Source of the DNA: Trileptium ribeirensis
Lineage: Eukaryota > Nematoda > Enoplea > Enoplida > Thoracostomopsidae
Length of the DNA: 64,000 nt
Direction: 5' to 3'
Assembly (NCBI GenBank): GCA_030248225.1
Contig: JASANE010003112.1
Coordinates: 62,001-126,000 of the forward strand
Shown: one piece after another, positions 22,970 through 34,901 of the stretch
How positions within the stretch are numbered: the stretch's first letter is position 1
Layout of the letters: every line of letters begins with the position of its first letter
The notes under the pieces: generated by a model
Told to the model about the DNA's origin: nothing
Database searches by the model: none
What the model saw: only the letters and a program-made list of their open reading frames with translations
Translations under genes and position numbers: made by a program

Positions 22970-24660
22970 TAGCTGCGAGTAATTTTTATTCTACTCTTAC
23001 CCTCTACTTTCGCATTCTGGAATGGGTGTAGGGACAAGAGTAAAAAATTACCCGGAATATTTTTAGCGGAAAAATATTTACTCTCTGGTAAGCATATTTT
23101 GTCCGCGAGTAATTGTCCTACCTGCGAGCGATTTTGTTTACCTGTGAGTAAATTTTTTTAGCTACGGTAACGTTGTTTCCTGCGGGTAATTTCGTCCTAT
23201 CTGCAGATTGACTCAAGTTTGGAGCGTAGAGCCTGCACTTGAACAACTGGTGAATTCCCAAATTTGGCATGCTATAAGGGTTTGATAGGACCATGATAAC
23301 TATATACTAGTGGCCATCGATTGCAATTGACCTGAAAAGATTCTGCTACATGTCGCCACAGATTCAGGGGTCTAGGCCACCTGTCTGTATCCTACGTCTG
23401 TAAAAGAGGGGGGGCATGAGACCCCGATCGGATGAAACAAAATTTTTCAAGCTCCTGCTTTCTTGATAACGTCTGAGCAAAGCTTCGAAGCTTGTTCTGC
23501 TTTCCAGCCAGATCTTCTTGAACCAGCAGTGACGTTACGACAGAATTAAGACAACTACGGTTACATCGGAACTTTCGCAAGACAAAATCCGGGGCGCGCA
23601 TCTGCCTGCTATGGAATGATACTACATAGAAGATTTTATGGACCGTTGTTTGTGATTTTTTTCTAATTAGATTTTGTATGGTCCTTTAGTGCCAAGTTTA
23701 GCTAAAAATTTCATTTACATTCATTAAATTTACAAAATAACTACGAACTAAGTTGTTAAGACCGACTGTATCTGCAGCAGTTGGAGGACACATGCTGTCC
23801 AGTTTGACTGATATTGCAGAAAATTATTTCAATGGTACATGAATACTGGACTTAGTGGCTCATAAATGATGAAGTTATCATCAGATTTGGAAAGATCGTG
23901 ACATTTTCTCATGAAATGTAATAAATAATGAGACACTCAGCATTTGCATTTTAATCAATCGTAGAACTTTTTAATAATTGTTGTTAATTAAATCTAAAAG
24001 CGCATTGTCCCAATAGTGACAGTTTCACAAAGTAACACATAAAGTAATTAAGAATAAAACCTAAAATAACACCACAATAATGTTCACAAAGAAGGTAGCA
24101 AAAATATGTATAAACCCTGTACTCAGTGCCAGTAATTTCAATTACCCTGCTAAATAGCAGGACATGCTAAACACCCAATAGTATTCTAAAAACAAGTTAA
24201 AAATACCGTGCCACTCTTATTTTAGACTACTACACTTTACAAAACCACAACTTTTACAAGCAAGTAGAAATCCTACTGGCCGGTAAAAAAGTACACGCTG
24301 ATAAAAAATTGCCCGCCAGTGAAAGGTAATTACCTGCAGGTAAGACAAAATTAGTCGCAGAAAAAAAATTGCTTGAATGTAATTTGAAATTACTCGCTGG
24401 AAAATTAAAATTACACGCAGGTAATTTTAAATTATTCGAAGGTGATTTTAAATCACTAGCAGGTAATTTTAAATTACTTGCACGCAAGTTTAAATTATTC
24501 GCTGGAAATTTGAAATTACTTGCACGCGAAGTTTAGATTATTTTTAGGTAAACTAGCCATTTTTATAATGCAATGAACTGTGAATAGGTTTAATTACGAG
24601 TGAGAGAGAAAAGAAATTTAGTCGCAGGTAGGTCAAAAATTGTCTGCAGGAGGGACTATC
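22970..24660. repeat. Foldback-like element with opposed minisatellite arms
   Basis: The left part (about 22975-23215) is made of degenerate ~20-bp words around CCTGCGAGTAATTTTG. The right part (about 24270-24660) carries the same word in reverse complement (for example TAATTACCTGCAGGTAAG and AAAATTAGTCGCAG). About 1 kb of non-repeat, non-coding sequence lies between. Opposed subterminal tandem repeats are a feature of foldback-type elements; the ends are not defined. Confidence 0.5.
24390..24536 (-). repeat. 21-bp minisatellite, seven units
   Basis: Units start at 24390, 24411, 24432, 24453, 24474, 24495 and 24516, exactly 21 bp apart, with the form TTACTCGCAGGTAATTTTAAA and variants. Because 21 is a multiple of three, the minus strand stays open as a seven-residue repeat (about NLKLPAS). 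I see no sign that it is a real protein gene. Confidence 0.85.
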
Positions 24661-25867
24661 CTCAATTAAGAATATGGGCCAAGGGACTAATACGGTTTAA
24701 TTTAATGCACTTGTTTAACTTATTATACGAGGCCTGTAGCAGCACAAATGTCCAAATTTTTGGCGTAGATTAATTCTGCTCAACTAATCACTGTCCATAT
24801 AAATTCATATAATGCACCATCTATGTATAATCTTAATGTACTTAACTTCTTACGCGATGCAGTAGAAACAGAATTTTGCCGTGGATTAATTCGACTATGT
24901 TTTTACCTGGTCTATGACTTCAGAAAGTATATCTATTGATATTCTATGTTATGTACACCAACTTCTTACTAGAGGCAGTAAAACATTAAGTCCCACAATT
25001 TATTCTGCTCTTCTATTCTATTCTACTTCTGCTTTTAATCAATTTTGCGAACATGTTATGACGTAGCGGATATATTGGCAGGTTACCATTTTTCAAGATG
25101 CTGCTATCTACGTTTTGACGGTCAGAAATGATAACATTACTTCGGTTATGCTTCCAGAATATTATTGCATAGTGTGATAAATATTGTATACAGTCGTAAC
25201 TACTCGGTCCAAAAATCGGAAACCTATTTAATAGGATACATCTACCGTCTCTATTGACATTTTTTGCTTAGTTAACGCTCAGACTAAAAATTTACTGGAT
25301 GAACTCTACATATTGCAGACCATAATCGTCTCGCATTTAAAAATATTACAAGCAAGTTAAAGGATATTTTGAAGGATGAATCTGCTGTTTTAGTGCTGTC
25401 CTTATATATTTCTATGATTTATGCTTAAATCTGTTCACAGTGTAAAAGAATTTAGCTTTATAGGACACACAACATGGAAAAATATTGCTCGCAATGCAAG
25501 AATCGCCTTTAAAATGTCTTTCGACAGAGCATTTGACAATATTTTCACTTAACAAACGTCAATCGTGTGTTTTACACCAAATTTTAATCCTATTAGAGAG
25601 TTTATGTCATATATATTCACTATACAATACTATTATAATGTAGTGTTTTGTATAAAATCATACTGCACCAGCTCAGCTGGCAGAAGGCGTCATTTTTTTA
25701 CTTCATAATCACCAGATGTGGCTGCCACCAGCTGCCTGTTGAATTGCATTTATCAGCTACACTGTGTTGAATATGGGTGAAATTGAAAAATAATTATATT
25801 TTGTTTTCTGTCTGTTGCTTGATACGTATTATTGGTAAATGTTGAATCATATCTCAACTGATCACAT
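24661..25867. other. Sequence downstream of the host gene; possible 3' UTR
   Basis: No further coding signature. On the minus strand no AATAAA was found in the first 300 bp after the stop; a variant ATTAAA (minus) lies at 25583-25588, about 280 bp past the stop, and could be the polyadenylation signal. Confidence 0.35.
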
Positions 25868-27354
25868 TCACACCATAGTCACCACATGCTGCTCTTCACC
25901 AAGTGGATACTCATCAGGACCTATTGGGTTGTTTTTGTGGTCTACGAATTGTTGAATATGTGGGAAATTGAAATATTTATTATCTGTTGCGATATTCATA
26001 TTACTTGCAGATTTTGAATTTGAACCGTAGTGATCAGTCGCTGTTAGCTTATTCGATTGTTCGCTGATCCAAAGCTTTCCTTCGTTATCAAATGACTGTG
26101 GTGTGATGTTGTTGTTAAGCTTATTGGGGTGAGTTTCGTTGTGCTGATTGTTATAAGCTTTGTACATTTTATCTGTAGCCACATCGTTCCTATTGTTATT
26201 ATAATTTTGAAGTAGTGACATGGCACTTAGGTAACTTGGCCTGCGTGAATTGACCCCTGGTCCTGATTTGTTACTGATATGATAATTAAAGCTATAAATG
26301 TGGGTGTTTGCTTTATTTTGGGGATGTTCGTTTTTGTATAGTGAGCTCGGTGCGTAGTCAGAACAGCTGCAGCTGATATCAGAACATGCTGTACTGCGAT
26401 GCATTTCATCCATTATTATATCGTTTTCGCAGCATTTGGGTGATTTTCTTGGATCCCTACGATTAATTGTGCGTGTCACTTGAGACGGTTGATATCGGAC
26501 AGTACTTAGACCATTAGCTGACGAGCTTGAAACGTGACCTTCAAGAACGATTTTCGGTGTTCCGTAGCGTGTTTCATCAGAAGCTCCTGCCGACGGGTGA
26601 ATTTGTGTTTGTCTACGAAAACTTCCCCGCTGCGTGAGACGATTCAGTAACGAATCTGTCCGCCTTACGATGCCAACATTAATTTCCGGGAAGCGGTTCC
26701 ATGGATGTTTTCCTAACTCAGTTGTCCCAGCGTCTTCTTCCACCCTTTGGGTGACACGTTCCCGAATAAGTTCATCGTAGTTTTGTGTACGGTTATACAA
26801 ATTACTTGGTGTTATAGCATAGCTGCCCAAAATCCATGGTCGATGTTTCCGTGTTGAAACAGCTAAGCCGACAGCCGGTAAGAGAAAATTCTGCTGTCTT
26901 ATTTTAGTATTAGCGCACCGTGGCCTGTTGTCAGCAAGAACTACTTGTTCCGCAGCGGTACTAGATGAAGAATCATGGCAACTGGATTCTTCTGTCGTAC
27001 TGTCGTGAACTAGGGATGTATAATATGTTTGGTTCCTGCGACTTTGTCGACGAATCTCTCTAGTACTACTATTTCTAACTATATTAGAAGTTATCAGTTC
27101 TGTAGCATCCCGGGTTTGGATATGGTTATTTGAAACAGTGGGTGCACCAACAGGCCGCGAATGGCTTACAGACACTCGACCTAGCGGTGCTAACCGCGTT
27201 TTAAGAAAACTGATAATAGCTGGCCCTTCAGTCCTTTTAAGTTGTTCGGTATAGACTGCTCCCGCGTCGTTTACGTGAGTCGAATGGACAGTTTGTGGCA
27301 CTTGGCTAATATTGCTGTTGCTGTGAATGAAAGCCTGGTTCGTGTAAACACCAC
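25868..27354 (-). CDS. Terminal coding exon of single-pass membrane protein (tail)
   Basis: The largest open frame in the window: 494 codons plus stop, in a window where most other open frames are short or broken. The 5' border is set by an acceptor (pyrimidine-rich TTTTTCTTGTTTAG) ending at 27355; the exon starts with two bases of a split codon, matching the phase-1 donor of the exon at 31994-32219. The product is polar, rich in Ser, Asn, Thr and Arg, with no domain I recognise; it includes a Cys cluster (CSDISCSCSDY, about 26360) and basic patches. No membrane segment or signal is present. It fits a disordered cytoplasmic tail. The function is unknown. The exon is clear of repeats, while the intron before it (4.6 kb) is full of them. 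Confidence 0.8.
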
Positions 27355-29250
27355 CTAAACAAGAAAAACGTAGAACATAAATTGTTTCAGATTAGCTGTT
27401 AGAAGCAATATATGCGCCTCTTCATGCCAAAAATGAAATGAATTTTATCGACCGCTATCGAGTAAAAAACTTGTGTTACATTACTAAATAGCCTCACTAT
27501 CAATAAAAAGTCGCACCCAAATGTTTGCTTTTGTGCTTTACCACAGTCACATAAATGCATCAAAATAAATGCCATAAATTTTTTCTGTTTCTTGGCATTA
27601 TTCTGTGAAATGCGCCGCCAATCATAAAAGGATGTTGCGCAATCAGTTGTTAGATTTGTATAAAGCTGTACAATAATTTCGGTGTGATCTATAAAATACA
27701 TTTTTGTGTACATGCAGAATACCACCGATACGAACGGGCAATGAACTTCAGCGTTAAATTAAGTAGAAAGTATTGAAGCGTATATAGAAATTTCAATCTC
27801 TTTACAAGATCAAATACTGCAGGAGTATGCTATACGATCAAGACTATTAGGTGCAGTAGTTCATGGAAAATTCAGCATTTTATGAAGAAATTTTTGGATC
27901 TAGCTAACAATAGCACGGAAATTGGAAATTTTGACAATACAGCGACATTTTCAGCACCATTTCGTTGGTTCACCCATGCGTATGAATGACGATTAAAATG
28001 CTGCATTTATTGAGAAATATTTTTTCGGAAATTTTCGCTACTGAGGAAATATAGGTAATCCAAAAAATCGGAAAAAATTGTCATAAATATAACTGAAATG
28101 GACATTTACAGAGCCGCCTCGTCGAGCTAGGTCCGGTATTAAACTTGTTTCTATATCTTCAAAATTGACCAACTTTGGATGGATGGTGCTAGCCGAAAAG
28201 CCACTAATTTTTTTGATTCAGGCCAAAACTTTTATCATGGTACGAAAAATCATTGAGATTTATAAATGGTCATCGTACTCTGCGGACATAGGAGATATTG
28301 ATAGTACATTGTTTTCCAACACACCCATCTGAAATAATTGGCCAATAAAATGATGCACACAGGCGTAGTACTGGAAATTTGACGATTTCTTTTTGATGTG
28401 ATCGATCAATAAAAATGAAAAATAATATATGATTAATTCAATATATTATTAGCAAATTTAGTCATAAATTTGTTGTCGAACAAACTTTAGATGATTACCA
28501 TGCAAACGTCACGCTGCAAGCATATTCCAACGTTGAGATTAAACCACAAGCTTATGATCGCAGTGGAACGAATGTGCAGCGAATGCACAGCGCAGTTTTA
28601 GCAAATTTATAATATGATTTTGCCAGAGCGAAATCTTATGTGATAGAGAAAGACATGCTGCAGTAAACCATAACTTCACTTTTAATTTATACCGTTCAGT
28701 CTAATTCCTATGTGCGTCCGTAAAAGCTCAACTATCACACAAAAATTAAGGATAAAATTCCGAGCGGAATCAATTTACAGCAAGAACACTAGCTTTTCAT
28801 TAAATTGTTGTTTTTCGTAATAATATGAATGTTTGAAAACAATATTTATTGGTTTTAATTCGTCGTTGGTTTTCTAAAACGCGACCTTTTGAAATCCAGA
28901 ACGGTGACCAGGAATCTAGATTAACGAAAATGCATAGAAAAATTATGGAATATTAATAATTCCAGATTTCGTACAGCTTTTGTTCTGATATTGAAATTTA
29001 AATTTTGAGTTGAAAATCTGGGCGTCTGAAGTGGCCTTTAGGAAAGTTCCTTTATTTGAGACAACGTAAGCAGCAAATATATGTACACGTTTGATGCTCG
29101 CAAAAATCGAACTGCAAACCTTGTATAAGATTTTCATAGTCTTACCTAATTGGGTATTACCCGAAATTGTTAATTGGTACACAGCGTGCATGGGGCTTTA
29201 AAATGAAAGTCGATATACGTACATGATTTAGAATCACCGTTTGCCTCAGT
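27355..29250 (-). other. Intron of the host gene, repeat-poor part
   Basis: Part of the 27355-31993 intron. AT-rich; the open frame at 27399-27725 (minus) shows no motif and is probably chance. Confidence 0.5.
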
Positions 29251-29925
29251 TACAAATATCAAGCAGGGTTGTTGCTGAGATATATCACAATTTGTCAAGA
29301 TGATAAATGGTTATAGTTCTGTTCTAAAAAATTTTGGTGTGGTTTTCTTTTGGTGTTATAAATATCAAGCAGGGTTGTTGCTTGATTTTTATCAAGCAGA
29401 GCTGTTTTTGGTGTTACAAATATCAAGCAGTGTTGTTGCTGAGATATATCACATTTTGTCAAGATAATAAATGGTTATAGTTCTGTTCTAAAAATTTTGG
29501 TGTGGTTTTCTCTTGGTGTTATACATATCAAGCAGGGTTGTTGCTTGATATTTATCTAGCATTTGCTTGATTTTTATCAAGCAGTTGCTTGATAAAATTT
29601 TTTTATCAAGCAGTTGCTTGATCTTTATCAAGCAGGGGTGTTTTTGGTGTTACAAATATCAAGCAGGGTTGTTGCTGAGATATATCACAATTTGTCAAGA
29701 TAATAAATTATTATAGTTCTGTTCTAAAAAATTTTGGTGTGGTTTTCTTTTGGTGTTATAAATATCTAGTAGGGTTGTTGGTTGATTTTTATCAAGCAGG
29801 GCTGTTTTTGGTGTTACAAATATCAGGCAGTGTTGTTGCTGAGATATATCACATTTTGGCAAGATAATAAATGGTTATAGTTCTGTTCTAAAAAATTTGG
29901 TGTGGTTTTCATTTGGTGTTATAAT
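29251..29925. repeat. Intronic tandem array with palindromic TATCAAGCA motifs
   Basis: The block starting TACAAATATCAAGCAG recurs at about 29251, 29415, 29651 and 29815 (spacings 164, 236 and 164 bp). Each contains GTTGTTGCTGAGATATATCAC, then TGGTTATAGTTCTGTTC and TTTTGGTGTGGTTTTC. The longer unit (about 29550-29635) is expanded by short palindromes such as ATCAAGCAGTTGCTTGAT. It lies in the host gene's last intron. Confidence 0.85.
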
Positions 29926-30199
29926 TGTGTTCCACGTTGCTCTTGAACCAGTCTGTATATACACAATAATTTGGATGGAACTGCACGGTTAGGTCCGGTC
30001 AAAAATATGCTTTTTGTATATAATAATAATAATAGACATCATTTATATAGCGCCCTTTTCGCCAAGGCGTTAATACAAAAGCGCTTACAACATGAAAAAA
30101 TATACATTTTTTACTCTGCCTCGTTTTTCCATGAACAATATAACATTAAAGCGTTAATGTTAATATTAACGAGGAAATAAATGAGTTTTGAGCCTGGAT

Positions 30200-30457
30200 T
30201 TAAATGCAGACTGTTAATTGCGAGTCTCGTAGTGCACTCGGTAGATTGTTCCATAATAGAGGCGCAATAAATGAAAATGATTTCATGTTAACACTGCAAA
30301 CTTTGAGAACACATTCGTTCATTAAGCGAGGCGTCGAAGTAGTATGCAGTATCGCTGACAAATATCTAGGTTCGTTGCTGGCTAAAACATTGCGTACTAT
30401 CGTCAGTATTTTAAATATAACTCGTAGCTGCAATGGAAGCCAGTGTAAATTTCGCAA
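30200..30457 (-). pseudogene. LINE 3: C-terminal region
   Basis: Reads LHWLPLQLRVIFKILTIV near the start and FIAPLLWNNLPSALRDS near the end: the conserved C-terminal blocks of L2/CR1-like ORF2. It ends at 30200 and is followed by the short 3' UTR and tail. Confidence 0.85.
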
Positions 30458-30487
30458 TATAGGATGGATGGCGGCCCACTTTCTTGA

Positions 30488-31070
30488 TCAGGTTACTATT
30501 CGAGCTGCAGTATGGAGGACCCTGCGTAAAGGTTGCGATGCGCAAACGGGTGTGCTTGAACACAGAGCATTGCAATAGTCTATCCTGCTTATCACAAAAG
30601 CTCGAATTATGCTGTGTGCTGTTTCAGCATTCAATCGGCGGCGCAGGCGGCTTATAGAACGAAGTTGCCAGTTACATGTCGCTCCTAACTTTCTGATATG
30701 TTGGATCATATTTAGTTTATTGTCCAGTGTGACTCCGAGAATTTTGTTAGATTTGACTGGTTCAATAATTGTTGAGCCAACGGTTGTCGCGGTCCATCAA
30801 ATTCACTAGAGTGAAAGTAAATTAGCTCTGTTTTGGCGTCGTTAAGTATGAAGTTGTGGTAGTTGAACCATTGTTTCAGGTTGATAAGAAGTTGTTTGAG
30901 GGATGCAGCAAAATTTTCGGTATTGTTGGAGTTGAAATGTTTATACACTTGTTTGTCGTGTGCGCAACTGTGTGCTTGAAATCCTGTGGCGTTTATCTAC
31001 GCCATGAGAGGAGGAAGGCAAATATTGAACAGAGCTGGTCCGAGTACACTACCCTGTGGAACTCCAGTTT
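30488..31070 (-). pseudogene. LINE 3: RT core to thumb, broken
   Basis: Near 31050 the motif GVPQGSVLGPALF-like block is read (plus-strand complement), followed by a stop and a degenerate motif C region (CAHD where YADD is expected, about 30965). The pieces 30948-30712 (WFNYHNFILNDAKTELIYF) and 30709-30488 (RLRRRLNAETAHSIIRAFV, RIDYCNALC) are typical post-RT blocks. Frameshifts and the lost Asp make it inactive. Confidence 0.8.
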
Positions 31071-31193
31071 CTAAGCTTGTTGGTTTAGATCGAGTTTGGC
31101 AGATTTGTACACATTGTTGACGATTGGTGAGATAGGAGTGAAACCAACACATTGCGTGGTAGGAGAGGCCAGCAGCTGATAAATTTTGCAGGA

Positions 31194-31859
31194 TTAGGTG
31201 ATGGTCGATTGTATCGAATCCGCCGAAAAATCAAGATTGACTAGCACAGTGACGTGACGCAGTGCGAAAGCAGATCGAATATCGTTTGTTATATTAATAA
31301 GGGCAGTTTCAGTTGAGTGGCCCTTACGGTATGCGGATTGTTGCGCATGTAAGTGATTTGAAGCGGCTAGAAATGAGTTTAGTTGCTCGAGGGCTACTCT
31401 TTCAATGAATTTGGATAAATAGGATATGTTTGATATTGGGCGGTAGTTGGCACAGTTACTCGGGCCCGACGTTTGCTTTTTCAGATTAGGATGTGCAATG
31501 GATAGTTTTTCTTTGGTTGGAAAAGTAGCAGATTTTAGTGAACAGTTGATGATTCGGGTAATTGGATCTACTAAAACGTCGGAATATTGTTTTATAATGC
31601 TCGGTGGAAGTGTGTCTAGGGCGCAGCATTTATTGTTGCTGGTATGAATTAGCCGAGTGACGGTTTCAGTTGCGACCGGAATGAAAGAGAAACCCGCTGC
31701 CTCTATGGGGACGGGTGTTGAGACATCGTGCGCGATTATACGAGTGGTGCAATTAAGTCGTAGCGCTCGGATTTTTTTATGAAAGAATTTGTCGATTTCA
31801 TTAACTTTTTCGTCAGACAGACTGGGTTTGCTCTTTTGTTCAGTAACTGTAAAGTTCAT
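31194..31859 (-). pseudogene. LINE 3: RT N-terminal region
   Basis: 221 codons open. Contains CCALDTLPPSIIKQ, NYRPISNISYLSKFIERV and QQSAYRKGHSTETALINITN, the first conserved RT blocks of L2/CR1-like LINEs. Motif A is reached as VNLDFSADSI, where the frame is lost (the expected DF.AAFD is broken). No initiator is expected here because the element is truncated. Confidence 0.85.
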
Positions 31860-31993
31860 TATATTCCTATATCTTTTATATTTAACGATTTCTGATTAGC
31901 GGTGCACCGTAAAAAACAGCTGAGTCAAAATTACCTCAAATGAGTCATTTCCAAATTTTTCCGCGACATCATAATACTATTATAGCAACATAC

Positions 31994-32219
31994 CTCTGCC
32001 GTTTGAGATTTGGTTAATCTGATTAAGCGACCTTGATTTTGATAAAATTGAGCAATCTTCTGTATTAATATCCCGACGATAAAGCACAGAATACCCGTTC
32101 GGGTGACTTGGTCCAACTGAACTTGCGCGACGTCGCAGTGGGTTTGCTGGGGGTCTGTAGTAGTTTCTCGATTTTGGTCGAATATTGTACACAAAAACAG
32201 CTATGTGACGCCATAGTCG
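31994..32219 (-). CDS. Internal coding exon of host membrane protein gene
   Basis: 226 bp. A strong acceptor (TTTTATATTTTGTACTATTGCAG) precedes 32219 and a consensus donor (GCAGAG|GTATGT) follows 31994. The frame is open throughout, phase 0 at its start and phase 1 at its end, which fits both neighbouring exons. It encodes about 75 residues, starting RLWRHIAVFVYNIRPK and ending NQINQISNGR; it is basic and contains RPPANPLRRR, a proline-rich basic patch that could bind SH3 domains (inference). No repeat overlaps it. LINE 3 lies about 130 bp downstream, in the intron. Confidence 0.7.
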
Positions 32220-32852
32220 CTGCAATAGTACAAAATATAAAAAATAAAGTAAGTATATACATTTACAGTGTAATAAATGTCACAACAGAAATTGATCTGG
32301 AAACTAGCATAATAGAGCATATGAATTGGATTGTCAGAAAATTAGTAATATATACAATCATAAAATTATTAAGATTCGAACATTAAGATAATTACAACAA
32401 TGAGGATTCGACAATGTTTCGACAATCATGTTTTAAAGGTTTTAACTATATATTTTTGAGCAATGGTCAAAAAATAAGCAAGTAGTAAGATCAAATATTG
32501 ACTACGATACGTCATTAGCAGGACCGAAAACATGACATGTGGAGCTTTTATTGCTTAAGCGAGTGGCATGCAAAATTTTTGTTCGGGATTAATTAGTTTT
32601 TCGACTTTAATGATGAACAAATTTTGGTTATCCCGAACGCTCGGGTGAAAGTAGTATTCAATAGTCATTGAACTATGTCGAAGCTATACTCGAATTCGTA
32701 AGGCAAGTGAACAACAATACACATACAATCGAGCAGTAGGCGAACAATTTAGTTAGCACAACCAAGAGTTTATGATGATTTCTTGAGAAGAGTGTGATAG
32801 TCTTCGAAAATACCATATATGAGCACCGGACATGACACGATCCAATTTAACT

Positions 32853-33080
32853 TCTCCCTTCGTTGGTTTGGGATTCACTCTTTCACTTTTGGGGGGTCAC
32901 GGTATAAAGGACAACAATTTTTAATAACGATGCCCCCCAAAACCGTGGGTCTAAAACAAAATTTTAATTTTTCAAAAGATTCCAGAAATTGTGAGGGGGT
33001 TGGAATGGGAACAAATTTTGTACTTGATACCGTGACCCCCCCCTACAAAGCCATGGGGGTAACACCCAAACCAGGGGAGT
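32853..33080. mobile_element. Small MITE-like inverted-repeat element in host intron
   Basis: Nested inverted repeats: TGGTTTGGG (32864-32872) with CCCAAACCA (33065-33073), and GGGGGGTCACGGTAT (32891-32905) with ATACCGTGACCCCCC (33027-33041). The centre is AT-rich and non-coding. It lies in the intron between the exons at 33730 and 32219. No target duplication was identified. Confidence 0.6.
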
Positions 33081-33729
33081 AAAGGTCGAGATGGACCATT
33101 CCGATTCTTTTATATGGTGATTGCGAACAGTGTCATACTCATCTCAAGAAATTGTCTTAAGCTTTTGGTACAACGCAACTGCTGGTTATTGTCGAACGAT
33201 AGGAGTTAGAGGTTAAACGATTAACTATAATTTTAACATTTCCTGAACTGGTACTGGATCGATCTGGTAAGTAAGTTAATGACATAAAATGCTCGTAGAT
33301 TGAAGCAGTAGCTTGCTCTGGTTGAAGCACTATTCAATGATACAGAGGTCACCCCTCGTGGCTTTGAGGAAGTATAGAGGTTGCCACGAGCGATGGTGAT
33401 TCAATATTTTGTGATGATTCAGTCGTTTAGTTTGAAATGTTTTGCCACTATTTCATGTCTTCACTTTGGTTCATGCATTCCTGTTCTTTGTATAAAAATG
33501 TTCAACACAAATTTGGTGCCACTGAAACTAAAAAACTAGATAATTGACTGTGAACCCTCACATATTACATCTGTATCATTGTGGAGCACCAGCTAGGATC
33601 TTTAAACATCCCCACAGTGTGATGAAACAACAACCCAACGTACAGCAGACAACAGACTCATGGAATATTGTTCTTCGTAAAAAATCGTAAAAAGCGATTA
33701 TCGATATTGGCCTTTACGCAACAACGTAC

Positions 33730-34171
33730 CATAACACTTCCTCGGAGCGTCACTTTTTCAGGAATACGGGTAGCCGGAGTCACACCAAATGGTCCTAAAT
33801 CTCTGCGTCGTATCATGGTTTCTCCATCGGATATCATTGGACTGGAAAAGTCTGAGCGGGCATGATGTGCTAGCATCGTAGTTGAATGCGGAGTGTCCGA
33901 CTGGTTGAGCTGATTCTTTTGTGAAGACTTCTTTCGTGACCTTAGTGACAGCTTTTTCCATAGCGTAAACTTGATGCGGCGGCAAAAGTTGCGACAACGA
34001 TCTGACGAACCAAATATTAAAATTGACGTTTTTGTTTGCCAGTCGAGTGGTTTATCGTGCCTGCTTAGCGACGGCGGGCTAGTGGTCCAATTTTCATAGT
34101 ACGAGTAAAGATACCGTCGAAGTTGAAAAGCCACAGAAACAAAGAGGCCGCTTACGAACAGACAACACACT
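33730..34171 (-). CDS. Coding exon with transmembrane helix, host gene
   Basis: 442 bp. The acceptor ATAATGCTTCAG ends at 34172 and the donor is GTTATG|GTACGT at 33730. The frame is open from the split first codon (phase 2) to the donor (phase 0), matching the exons on either side. The first residues, VCCLFVSGLFVSVAFQ, are a hydrophobic segment long enough for a membrane helix, directly followed by basic residues (LRRYLY), the stop-transfer pattern of a single-pass protein with the rest inside the cell. The remaining part is basic and Ser-rich (LRSRKKSSQKNQ). Without splicing, the frame would run on only to 33658. Confidence 0.7.
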
Positions 34172-34901
34172 CTGAAGCATTATTTAAATTTATCATATTT
34201 CATGCCAAAAATTTTAGCACGTAAATTATGTATATGTTAACGAACCTTTGACAATGATGTCGTAAAACTGAACCGTTTGTACATTAATTAAATTGCTTCC
34301 ACCCATATTGCCTCGAGCCGATTAAGAAAATCAAATTTTTGTACTGTTTATCACTTGAATGAAATAATTTATAGTTGTATCGACAATGACTTGTTTCCAC
34401 CAAAACCGATTTTTAATTTCGAATCTCTCTTATATAAGCCTAACTGTATTATGTCGGAATATAACACAAATATATGTGACAATTGTGATTATGCAAAATG
34501 ACTATACTATATTACACATTTGTGCTTTTTGAAAAGTTTTTTAAGTTAGCGTTGACAGTACTCAATGTTCGACTGTCGAATTGTCGCCTAGTTAAATAGA
34601 TAATGCAGTGTCATAAGTCGAAAACCGGACATAGCAAACTGAGGTAGCATATGACTGAACTTAGGCCGTTCAATATCCTTTGATCTGGCAACTTCTGGAC
34701 CTGCATCAAAATGTATCTACGTCATTACTTTTTAATTGATGTTTCGTAGTATTACTATAAGGCACACAATAATTAAGCGTGAATATTGAAGCAAAGTTAT
34801 TTAAATAGTAAATATATATTTTAAGCAAATTTGCACCAATTTATATTTTAATGATTCAATGAAACAGCTTTCCTGGTGAAGATAACCACAGCTTCACTCA
34901 C

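Larger units (their letters stand above)
30018..31860 (-). mobile_element. CR1/L2-like LINE, 5'-truncated, in host intron (LINE 3)
   Basis: Minus-strand pieces give the RT N-terminal part, motif B, thumb-like region and C-terminal region in order. The 3' end (about 30018-30090) reads, on minus, GGGCGCTATATAAATGATGT followed by a TATTATTATTATTA tail, typical of L2-type LINEs. ORF1 and endonuclease are missing. It is in the same orientation as the host gene and sits between its last two exons. Confidence 0.85.

Noticed and set aside
32065..32262. Minus-strand ORF starting with a signal-peptide-like hydrophobic stretch
   Set aside because: The hydrophobic start is the translated polypyrimidine tract of a splice acceptor; the true exon (31994-32219) uses another frame that fits both neighbours.
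33658..33729. Extension of the exon at 33730 to the stop at 33658
   Set aside because: The consensus-like donor GTTATG|GTACGT at 33730 gives phase 0, matching the next exon; the short extension has no special feature.
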